DNA of 64,000 nt from Actinomadura montaniterrae. Lineage in GTDB: Bacteria > Actinomycetota > Actinomycetes > Streptosporangiales > Streptosporangiaceae. A program made the translations under genes and the position numbers. Under the pieces are notes generated by a model. That model was not told the origin of the DNA. It made no database searches and saw only the letters and a program-made list of their open reading frames with translations. The DNA lies in assembly GCF_008923365.1 (NCBI RefSeq), contig NZ_WBMR01000007.1, positions 40,316-104,315 on the forward strand. Reading direction: 5' to 3'. Positions 7,939 through 15,245 of this stretch are shown one piece after another (the stretch's first letter is position 1; each line of letters opens with the position of its first letter).

Positions 7939-10900
7939 TCACGGGCAGGCGGGGGAGGACGAGAGCCGGTACGCCAGGGTGCACAGGGTGCGCAGCCAGG
8001 CGGCGGGAGCGGTCGGTTCGAGGCGGCCGTCGGGGGAGATCCGCCAGGGCTCGGAGGCAGGGTGGCCGCCGGTGAGGATCGTGGCGCGCGGGGCCGGGTC
8101 GAACGGGCGCAGCAGCCCGAACCACGGATCGCGGGTCCAGCGGCGCACGGCCAGGCCCGAGGACGCCGTCCAGCGGAGGTTCTGGGTGGTGTAGGTGACG
8201 TCGAGGTGGCGCGGGTCGCCGGCGAAGGAGAGGGCGACCGGAACCAGGCCGGCAGGTGAGGGCAGCCTGCCGACCAGGGTGCGGGTGGCGAGGTCCCAGA
8301 CCTGGACTTCGGTGGGGGTGGCTTGGATGGGGACAAGGGCGGCGAAGCGTTCCGAGGGATCGATGGTCAGCAGCGACTTGTCGAGGCCGCTCGCGCCGAA
8401 TGCGACGTCCGAGCCGGGGACGGGAGTGCCGTCCCACCAGAAGCGTGTCAGGAACCCCCGGCCGGATTGGTTCGTCCCCAGGACGATCATGTCCCGGTTG
8501 CGCGGGCGGACCTGGACGTCCTTGGTGAAGGGCGTCGGGAGGGGGCGCCGTGTCAGCCGGCGCAGGGGATGGATGCTCCACAGAGAGCCGCTGATCATGA
8601 TTCTGCGGTCGTCGGCGAAGGCGACGCTGTCGCCGCCCTGGCCGATGGTGGCGACCGCGGTCAGGTCCGGGAGCCGGAACAAGGTCGTGGTCCGCGTCTT
8701 TGACGAGGTGCTCGCCAGGATCCGGCCGTCGGGTGAGAGCGCCAGCCGCTCGGCGAGCCTGGGGAACCGGTCCTGGGGAGGACGGGATCCGCCCGGCCCG
8801 GTGTCGTCGGCCGAGACGGGGATGGGGACCGTGCCGGTGCGGTGGCGGGTGCGGGTGTCCCAGACCTCGGCCCGCGAGGCCGGGTCGATGAGCAGCACGT
8901 GGGAGCCATCCTGGGAGAACCGCACGAACTGCCAGGCGGTCAGACTCAGCCCGGCGGGGTGAAGCGTGCCGAATAGGAGCCGATGGATCGTCCTGTCCAG
9001 GGCGTCCGGTGCCGGGACCCGGACGACCATGGCGGCGTGGTTCTGGACGGTGATCAGCCGGTAGTCGCCGTTCGGTTCGGCGATGAGCGCGGCCGGCCGC
9101 TGGTCGGGCGGCAGTTGGACGGTGCGCATGGAGCCTTCGTCGGCACCGGCCTCGCCCACGTGGACGAGATCCTCGTCGACGAGGTCGCGGTAGGCCACGA
9201 GCGCGCCGTCGGAGCTGAAGACACTCGAGCGGGGGCAGTCCGCCGAATCGTTCATGTGCGGAGTCATGGTGTGCCGGGCGAGTACCGCGTTGTCGCTCAA
9301 GCTTCGAAGCCTGAGGTCGTAGGAGCGGCCCTCGATGCCGCAGTCGATGAAGGTGTCCAGGTCGCGCGGCGTGGGCGCCCTGGTGGCGTGCGGCCCCGGC
9401 GGGGAGAACGGGCGAGTGCCGGACGCGCTCAGGATCGTCGGGAATCCGCTTGCCACGCTCAGGACCGCTTCGCCGGAGGGCAGCACACCGAGCAGTGCCG
9501 TTCCGGACTGGAAGTAGGAGCCGTTCTCGTCGACCGGCGGCCTGGCCAGGCGGCGCGGAGCCGTGCCGGGCCGGTCGAGGTCGGCGAGCAGCGTGCCTTC
9601 GTTGGTCAGCAGCGCCAGCCATCGGCCGGACGGATCGGCGAGCAGGTCGAAGACATCGGTGTCCAGGAGGAGAGCACGTTCGGGCCGGCCGGTGCGCGCA
9701 TCGGTGATGACGATCCTTCCCGGAGTCGTCGCCGTCGGATCGGTGATGAACGCGATCCGGTCGTCGTTGAGCCAGACGGGCTTGGCGGCCACCGAGAAGG
9801 GTTGGAGCAGGATCGGGCCGGCACGTGCCGGACGCTCAGGCGGCATCCTGAAGGTCCGGACGGGGGCGGCTCCCGAGAGGTCCCAGATCATCGCGGACCT
9901 GTCGAAGGTCTCCACCAGCCGGGTACCGCTGCGGTTGATGCGGGACCTTCCGTCAGTGGGTTCGACGAAGGGCGTGAGAGTGAAGACCGATTCGACGTAC
10001 CGCAGGCCCCGGTAGCGTTCGAGCAGGCGTTCCCGGGTGAACTCGTCGTCGTAGAGCCCGTACGCCTGCAGAGCTGAGAGCAGGCCGTCCGGCATCGACG
10101 CGGTCCGCTCGTAGTTCAGGATCTCGTGCGCGGCGAGGGCCGCGTTGCGGTCGTTCCTGGTGGCGACACCTCCGTTGAGCGCGTTCACCAGGGACACCGC
10201 CAGCACGACGACCAGCACCAGGGCCAGGCCTCGCAGGACGGAACGGTGCGCGGAGGCACGGGCGCTGGCGTTGATGAGGACGCGTTGGCGAGGGCTCAGT
10301 TCGGCCAGGTGGGCACGGCGTTCGCCCCAGGCGGTGAGGAGGGCGCGGCCGCGCAGGAGGTCGTCGCGTGCGCGGTTCAGGTGCCAGCGGCGAGAGCGCG
10401 CGTCGAGCTCGTCCTGCCACTCGCGGAACTTCTCGCGCCGCTGGAATTCCCGGTGCAGCCTCGGCCAGGCCCGGACGAGCGTCTGGTGAGCGAGCTCCAC
10501 CGTGGTGGGGCGGCCGTCACCGCCCGACAACGTCAGAAGGCGGGTGGCGGCGAGGGACCTGGCCAGCGGCGCGTAGGCGCCGAGGTCGTCCAGTTCCGCC
10601 ACCCGGCGGACGTACCGGCCGCCGGGTACCGGGCTGATCAGCTGGCAGAGCAGCTCCAGGTCGGCCTCGGAGGAGCCGCGGCCGCGCCAGATCTCCTCGG
10701 CGAACGAGGCCACCGCTCCGTCCTCGCTGCGGAGCTCGTGGTAGACGTCGTGGCGCAGCAGTCCGGCGACGCGGCGCTCCCACAGCAGGGTGAGCGTGAA
10801 CTCGAGCAGCGGCAGCGGATTCGGCTCGCCGACCAGGTCGGCCAGGATGGCGTCGACGAGGCCGTCCTGGTAGACGGGCATGCCGACGGGAGCGAGCGGT

Positions 10901-12153
10901 CGTTCGATCAGGGCGCGCAGTTCGGTGTCGTCGGGGGCACGGATCGGTATGGCCGCGTCCCCGAACCTCTGCCCGATGCGGCGGTCTTCGAGCAGAGTGC
11001 CCAGTGACACGGGGCCCACGGTCACCACGAGAGCGAACGGTACGGACCGTCCCGGGCCGACCAGCTCGGTGAGAACCGCCAGCAGCGCGACGGTCTCCCG
11101 CTCCGACCGCGCCAAGGCCTCGTCGACCTGGTCGACCACCATGACGATCCGGCGGAGTCCGCCCTGCTCGGCCAGCGGGCCGAACACGTCGCCGGGACGC
11201 TCCGCCAGGCGCCCGGCGAGCAGGTCCGGGTCGTTCGCCCATGCGGCCGCGACGCCGGCCCTGGCCGCCTTCAAGCTCGGCTCGGCGCACAGTGCGGCGG
11301 CCAGCGCCGACCAGGGCGTCTCGCCGGCGGAGAGCCTGCATTTGGCGACGGCGACGTCCGCCGCCCGCAGTTCCGGCACGAGCCCGGCCCGGACGAGAGA
11401 GGACTTGCCGCACCCCGAGGGGCCGGTGACCACGATCAGACCGCCCCGGTTCAGCTCGTCCAGCAGTTGGGCCGTGAGCCGCTCCCGGCCGAAGAACTGC
11501 TCCCGGTGGTTCTCCTCGAACGGGTCCAGACCGCGGAACGGGATGGCCGGCCCGGACGCCTCGGCCAGGCCGGGCCATGCCCGATGCAGGGCCGGGCCGG
11601 ACAGCGCGTAGCCGGTGCGCCGCTCCGGCCTGCTCTCGCTCTCGACGAGCATCCCGACGACGGCGCCGAGTTCGACGTCCAGGACGGGGCCGCCGCTGAA
11701 ACCGCGACCGATGGCGATCCCGGTCGACCGGTCGTCGTCGATCTGGAACCGCCCCCCGGCGCCGTTGCCTCGTATCAGGCCTTGGGCCCACACCCCCTGG
11801 GGCCGTCCGGCGGGGCAGCCGTACAGGCGGACCGGGTGGCCCGTCGTCTCCTCGGCGGCGACGATCTGCAGGGGCATGGCCCCGCCGGGGAGATCGTCCG
11901 CGGCGATCCGCAGCCCGGCCACGTCGGCGTCGTCGGCCACGAACGTGACGGTCGCGGGCATCCGCCCGCCCTCGGCGATCAGCGGGAGGTCGACCTCGAT
12001 CAGCGCGCCGAGCGGAGCCCGGTCGCGTTCCAGCGCGTACGCCGCGACGTGCGCGCACGTGATGAGACGGTCGGCGTCGATCAGGAAGCCGACCCCGACG
12101 GGCTCGTCACCCCGCCAGACCCGGACCAGGGCTCGCTCGACGAGCTCAGCCAT
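7939..12153 (-). CDS. Trypsin-like protease - STAND NTPase - TM - beta-propeller fusion protein
   Basis: A 1404-residue protein. Residues 1-190 are an S1-type serine protease with a complete triad: H35 (ITCAHV), D77 (DADVAGL) and S153 (GFSGGPV). Residues ~205-620 are a STAND-class P-loop NTPase of the nSTAND1 kind: FFGRE (220-224), Walker A GPSGCGKSS (244-252), Walker B IVMVVDQVDE (to E345). A charged helical region is followed by one membrane helix (~641-659, ALVLVVVLAVSLVNAL). The remaining ~740 residues contain degenerate WD40/propeller-like repeats (VWDTRTR, VQVWDLATRT, repeated SPDGR). STAND proteins switch on after a sensor domain binds a trigger; here protease and switch are in one chain. 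The ATG at 12153 overlaps the upstream stop; an in-frame GTG at 12183 is the alternative. Co-transcription with a Trypco1 gene supports a conflict or signalling role. Confidence 0.85.
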   Translation of the reverse strand: MAELVERALVRVWRGDEPVGVGFLIDADRLITCAHVAAYALERDRAPLGALIEVDLPLIAEGGRMPATVTFVADDADVAGLRIAADDLPGGAMPLQIVAAEETTGHPVRLYGCPAGRPQGVWAQGLIRGNGAGGRFQIDDDRSTGIAIGRGFSGGPVLDVELGAVVGMLVESESRPERRTGYALSGPALHRAWPGLAEASGPAIPFRGLDPFEENHREQFFGRERLTAQLLDELNRGGLIVVTGPSGCGKSSLVRAGLVPELRAADVAVAKCRLSAGETPWSALAAALCAEPSLKAARAGVAAAWANDPDLLAGRLAERPGDVFGPLAEQGGLRRIVMVVDQVDEALARSERETVALLAVLTELVGPGRSVPFALVVTVGPVSLGTLLEDRRIGQRFGDAAIPIRAPDDTELRALIERPLAPVGMPVYQDGLVDAILADLVGEPNPLPLLEFTLTLLWERRVAGLLRHDVYHELRSEDGAVASFAEEIWRGRGSSEADLELLCQLISPVPGGRYVRRVAELDDLGAYAPLARSLAATRLLTLSGGDGRPTTVELAHQTLVRAWPRLHREFQRREKFREWQDELDARSRRWHLNRARDDLLRGRALLTAWGERRAHLAELSPRQRVLINASARASAHRSVLRGLALVLVVVLAVSLVNALNGGVATRNDRNAALAAHEILNYERTASMPDGLLSALQAYGLYDDEFTRERLLERYRGLRYVESVFTLTPFVEPTDGRSRINRSGTRLVETFDRSAMIWDLSGAAPVRTFRMPPERPARAGPILLQPFSVAAKPVWLNDDRIAFITDPTATTPGRIVITDARTGRPERALLLDTDVFDLLADPSGRWLALLTNEGTLLADLDRPGTAPRRLARPPVDENGSYFQSGTALLGVLPSGEAVLSVASGFPTILSASGTRPFSPPGPHATRAPTPRDLDTFIDCGIEGRSYDLRLRSLSDNAVLARHTMTPHMNDSADCPRSSVFSSDGALVAYRDLVDEDLVHVGEAGADEGSMRTVQLPPDQRPAALIAEPNGDYRLITVQNHAAMVVRVPAPDALDRTIHRLLFGTLHPAGLSLTAWQFVRFSQDGSHVLLIDPASRAEVWDTRTRHRTGTVPIPVSADDTGPGGSRPPQDRFPRLAERLALSPDGRILASTSSKTRTTTLFRLPDLTAVATIGQGGDSVAFADDRRIMISGSLWSIHPLRRLTRRPLPTPFTKDVQVRPRNRDMIVLGTNQSGRGFLTRFWWDGTPVPGSDVAFGASGLDKSLLTIDPSERFAALVPIQATPTEVQVWDLATRTLVGRLPSPAGLVPVALSFAGDPRHLDVTYTTQNLRWTASSGLAVRRWTRDPWFGLLRPFDPAPRATILTGGHPASEPWRISPDGRLEPTAPAAWLRTLCTLAYRLSSSPACP

Positions 12154-13084
12154 GGGCCACGGCCGCCCGTTCGCGCCGGACACTGAGGAGCAACGCGATC
12201 AGGGTCGACAGCCCGGCGCCGATCCCGAGCAGGGGAGGCCACGGCGACCACGTCCCGTCCGGGAACGGATCGCCGGCGCCTGGACGGGCGAAGAGCGTCA
12301 GCAGCAGGCTCGTGGTGTCGGCGACCAGAGCCGTCCCCGGAAGCAGCAGCCAGCCCGCCAGCAGCGGCCGCGCCAGCGGGTATGTGGGCATGAGAACGGC
12401 CAGCAGCGGGACGGTGACGACGCAGACGAACGCGAGACTTCCGCTCAACAGACCCAAGCCCGTCGAGGGCCGAAGCAGAAGCCAGATGAAGAGCACGAAG
12501 GCGATCACGAGCGCCGCGGCGGGCCGGCGCCGCGGCCCCGTCTCCGGGGCAAGTGGCGGGTTCGTCCGCCACAACCAGATCCACGGCAGGAGAGTCGCGG
12601 CCCCCGCCGCCAGCAGCGAGGCCGAGCCGAGCCACAGCACCGTCGGCGCGTCGAAGAACGAGAGGCCGGTCCAGCGGCCCGGAACCGTACAGGCGGTAGT
12701 GCCCCACAGCGCCGCCGAACCGGCGAGGAATGCGACCCTCCTCGGCGACCGGCCCCAGAACAGGCAGGCGATTCCGCTGCCCAGGAGCACCGCGTACGGG
12801 AGGATCGTGACCACCAGTGCCGCGATCACGGACGCGCTGCCGGCGACCTCGCGGAAGTCGGGGCTGTAGAGATGGCCGTCCATCCGCCCCCACCGGCTTC
12901 CCCGCACCTCGATCGCGACCTGCCACGAGCCGTTCGGGTCGTTGCGGAACGCGACCGCCGTGGCCGAACCGACGAGTTCGTGGACGGGTTCGACGTTCAG
13001 CGCGTACAACGACAGGCAGAACGCGCCGACGGCGCAGATCCCCGAGGCTCGGGGCAGGATCGGCCCGGCCGCGCGCACGCGCAC
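12146..13084 (-). CDS. Polytopic membrane protein of the protease-STAND operon
   Basis: A 312-residue protein with about seven hydrophobic segments and no family I recognise. After the first helix (residues ~12-29) comes a ~50-residue polar loop containing several Trp and charged residues (DPNGSWQVAIEV, RGSRWGRMDG). Six more membrane helices follow. The GTG at 13084 has GGAG five bases upstream and begins 16 bases after the Trypco1 stop; an in-frame TTG at 13159 would give a longer form overlapping that gene. Its 3' end overlaps the large protease-STAND gene by eight bases, so the genes are translationally coupled. The single large loop may be an external sensor or docking surface; this is inference. 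Confidence 0.75.
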   Translation of the reverse strand: MRVRAAGPILPRASGICAVGAFCLSLYALNVEPVHELVGSATAVAFRNDPNGSWQVAIEVRGSRWGRMDGHLYSPDFREVAGSASVIAALVVTILPYAVLLGSGIACLFWGRSPRRVAFLAGSAALWGTTACTVPGRWTGLSFFDAPTVLWLGSASLLAAGAATLLPWIWLWRTNPPLAPETGPRRRPAAALVIAFVLFIWLLLRPSTGLGLLSGSLAFVCVVTVPLLAVLMPTYPLARPLLAGWLLLPGTALVADTTSLLLTLFARPGAGDPFPDGTWSPWPPLLGIGAGLSTLIALLLSVRRERAAVAHG

Positions 13085-13100
13085 CTCGGCTCCGGCCCGT

Positions 13101-13457
13101 TCAGGCGGAGGTGGAAGGTCCGGCGTCGCCGGTGCCCGGTGACTCGCTCGGCCGCTCAATGCTGATCTTGATGTGCGCGGCGCTGGCGGTCTTGGCGACC
13201 ACCACTCCGACGTCCGCCGTCATGGTGAGCCCGACCTCGACGGTGACCTTCTCGGCGCGGTCGGCCGAGGCCTCCGCTCGCTGGGCGACGGCCCGGGCGA
13301 TCCGCAGGACGCGGTCCACGCTCTGCTCCAGCGTCTCCTGTGCCCGTTCGGTGGTGGCCTGCCAGCGGCGTCCTGCCGGTACCGGGGCGTCGGTCTCCTC
13401 GACCTCGAAGGGAACACCCTCCCCATCGGAGAGGCGAACTTCGACATACTCAGCCAT
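13101..13457 (-). CDS. Trypco1-type (CU044_2847 family) protein, first gene of the protease-STAND operon
   Basis: A 118-residue protein starting MAEYVEVRLSDGEGVPFEVE. A helical middle (ERAQETLEQSVDRVLRIA) leads to the conserved strand-rich half KVTVEVGLTMTADVGVVVAK and HIKISIE, which is the pattern of the small actinobacterial Trypco1 (trypsin-co-occurring) domain. Such proteins are encoded beside trypsin-like proteases and STAND NTPases in predicted conflict systems, which is exactly the context here. The ATG at 13457 follows AAAGGGA; the open frame further upstream is not homologous. The C-terminal ~20 residues are Pro/Ser/Gly-rich and probably disordered. Soluble, with no signal peptide. 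Confidence 0.8.
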   Translation of the reverse strand: MAEYVEVRLSDGEGVPFEVEETDAPVPAGRRWQATTERAQETLEQSVDRVLRIARAVAQRAEASADRAEKVTVEVGLTMTADVGVVVAKTASAAHIKISIERPSESPGTGDAGPSTSA

Positions 13458-13646
13458 CGCCGCATTCCCTTTAATACCGAGGTGCCAGTGAGATGTGCCG
13501 TGCAAGAGAAACGGTAAAGGGAACACCTCGCCCTCAGAGGGGTTCGCAGGGCGGTGACTGCATGTGGCCATGCTGACCGTGTCAGTTGCCAAACCCTGGT
13601 CTCCTTGTCCTTAAGGGCATGGGGACGTCCCGGTGCGGCCCTAGAA

Positions 13647-13661
13647 GATCATTTGGTGATC
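13647..13661. promoter_or_regulatory. Dyad in the divergent gap between the Trypco1 operon and the SapA-like gene
   Basis: GATCA-N5-TGATC lies in the 290-bp divergent intergenic region (13458-13747). This region must hold the promoters for the leftward four-gene operon and the rightward secreted-protein gene. No other structure or small ORF with coding character was seen in it. Confidence 0.3.
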
Positions 13662-13747
13662 ATCTGCCGTTCGCCCGGGCGTCGGCGCGCACGAAGGACG
13701 ATCTTGACTGCTCCGGCACATGGCCGGAGCGGAAGGAGATCAGCGTG

Positions 13748-14149
13748 ATGCGCAAGGCAGCTCTCGCCCTCATCACCTCCGCGGCCGCGGCCGGCGCCGC
13801 CGGCGTCGCCCTGGCCGCTCCGGCCTCGGCCGCGACGTCGCCGTCCGCCGTCTGCGGCTCGGGCTACTCGGTCATCGACCACAAGGCGCTGACCGGCTCG
13901 ACGGTCTACCTGCTCTGGAACGGCTCGTCCGGCCGCAACTGCGTGGTGACGGTGAAGACCACGTCGGTGGGCACCAAGACGCGGACGGGCGCCTACCTGT
14001 ACGTCCAGGGCAGCAACCCGATCGAGGACACCGACAGCTACGCCTACTACGCCGGTCCCGTCTCCGCTCCCGCCGTCGGGAAGTGCGTCCAGTGGGGCGG
14101 CGGCACCAACAACCAGTGGTGGTACAGCGGCTGGACGCACTGCAGCTGA
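13748..14149 (+). CDS. Spore-associated protein A-like secreted protein
   Basis: A 133-residue secreted protein. A signal peptide (MRKAALALITSAAAAG, cleavage near APASAA at ~29) precedes a ~104-residue mature domain with four cysteines, likely two disulfides. The mature domain pattern CGSGYSVIDHKAL, STVYLLWN, NCVVTVK, YYAGPV, GKCVQWGG is that of the spore-associated protein (SapA) family of streptomycetes and relatives, secreted or spore-coat proteins of unclear biochemical role. The ATG at 13748 has GGAAGGAG eight or so bases upstream; the frame is open further left but not coding in character. Monocistronic, with a strong terminator 19 bases after the stop. Confidence 0.8.
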   Translation: MRKAALALITSAAAAGAAGVALAAPASAATSPSAVCGSGYSVIDHKALTGSTVYLLWNGSSGRNCVVTVKTTSVGTKTRTGAYLYVQGSNPIEDTDSYAYYAGPVSAPAVGKCVQWGGGTNNQWWYSGWTHCS

Positions 14150-14167
14150 CCCCGCGGTAACCCGCCC

Positions 14168-14197
14168 GGGCCCGGACCGAGCGCTCGGTCCGGGCCC
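14168..14197. terminator. Strong intrinsic terminator after the SapA-like gene
   Basis: A perfect 15-bp inverted repeat, 14168-14182 against 14183-14197 (arms begin GGGCCCGGACC), with a tight central turn. It could stop transcription from both sides, since the LuxR gene ends 67 bases away on the other strand. Confidence 0.85.
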
Positions 14198-14263
14198 TTG
14201 GCGACGTGGTCACCGGCCGGCCGTCACAGCCGATGCCCTTCCAGCGTGACGCGGGAGCGGCCT

Positions 14264-15130
14264 TCAAGGGAGCAGGCCCAGACGGCGGGCGTTGACCACG
14301 GCCTCCAGCCGGGAGTGGCTGTGAAGCTTGCGCATCGCGCCGCGGAGATACCCCTTCACGGTCTCGACGGCGATGCCGAGATCGGCGGCCACCTCGGGGT
14401 TCGTCCAGCCGAGCGCGACGCACGCGAGGACATCGGTCTCCCGCGCGGACAGGACCGGCGCGGGGCCGGCGGGGGCCGTCGCGGCGCAGGCCCGGCCGAG
14501 TTTGTCGCAGGCGGAGTCCAGGCGGTGGCGCAACTGCTCGTCCGCGAGGTCGTGCCGCAGCAGGCGGAGTTCGGCGTAGCTCTCCCGGATCAGCTCCCAT
14601 TGCCGTCCGCCTGGTCCTTTCCGGGGCTGCTCGGCGGCATTGAGCTGCTCCGCGAATCCGTCGAGGCGGCGTGCGATCTCGTCGTGGACGGCGAGGTCCT
14701 GCTCGAGGTCCCGTGCGGCGTCGTGGACGGATTGGACGATCCGGTCCCCGAGCGGGACGGCGGATCGGATCGCGCCGTACAGGACCCCGCGGACGGTGCG
14801 GCGGACGGTCACCGGCACCGCCACCATCGCCCGCAGGTCCTCGACCTTGATGAAGCGGTCGTAGTCGTGGCTGATGCCCTCGGCGCTCACGTAGTCGTTG
14901 AGCACCATCGGGCGGCGCCGGGCGACGACCTTGCCGCCGAGTCCGAGACCCACGCGCAGGGCGACGCCGCGCATCGCGCCGCGGTGCTCTCCGGAGAACT
15001 CCGACAGCCGGAGCCGCTGGTCCGCGCCGACCGGCCCGCCGAACGTCAGCGGGAGCCTGGTCGAGTCGCGGAGGCGGGTGAGCGCGCGGTGGAGCTGGAC
15101 GGTGTCATCAGGTGCGTGGTGCCCGGTCAC
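14264..15130 (-). CDS. GAF-LuxR transcriptional regulator
   Basis: A 288-residue regulator. A GAF-like sensor spans about residues 30-155 (GEHRGAMRGVALRVGLGLGG, MVAVPV, RGVLYGAIR). A helical linker follows, then a C-terminal LuxR-type helix-turn-helix at ~228-288 (LSARETDVLACVALGWTNPEVA, with LGIAVETVKGYLR as recognition helix). Proteins of this build typically sense a small ligand and control neighbouring catabolic genes. It starts with GTG and is divergent from the acyl-CoA synthetase gene, with a perfect dyad in the 115-bp gap between them. It is therefore the probable regulator of that synthetase. Confidence 0.85.
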   Translation of the reverse strand: MTGHHAPDDTVQLHRALTRLRDSTRLPLTFGGPVGADQRLRLSEFSGEHRGAMRGVALRVGLGLGGKVVARRRPMVLNDYVSAEGISHDYDRFIKVEDLRAMVAVPVTVRRTVRGVLYGAIRSAVPLGDRIVQSVHDAARDLEQDLAVHDEIARRLDGFAEQLNAAEQPRKGPGGRQWELIRESYAELRLLRHDLADEQLRHRLDSACDKLGRACAATAPAGPAPVLSARETDVLACVALGWTNPEVAADLGIAVETVKGYLRGAMRKLHSHSRLEAVVNARRLGLLP

Positions 15131-15161
15131 GATCTCTTCCTACGTCATCGAGGAGGGGGGT

Positions 15162-15184
15162 GGCACCCCCCATCTGGGGGTGCC
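15162..15184. promoter_or_regulatory. Perfect dyad operator in the LuxR / acyl-CoA synthetase divergent gap
   Basis: GGCACCCCC (15162-15170), loop CATCT, GGGGGTGCC (15176-15184). The nine-base arms are perfect and the site is 32 bases from the regulator start and about 62 from the synthetase start. As a DNA site it would suit a dimeric LuxR protein; as RNA it would be a hairpin in the leader of either gene. Confidence 0.55.
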
Positions 15185-15245
15185 GGACGTGCCCTGCGGA
15201 GGCGACCATTCCGGAAACCTCACCTGCGTTCATCCGGGAGCCGCC

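Noticed and set aside
7397..13457. Calling the module a known Avs or other named anti-phage system
   Set aside because: STAND and protease domains are clear, but the exact architecture and its membrane partners do not match a named system I can verify, and no other defence genes lie beside it.
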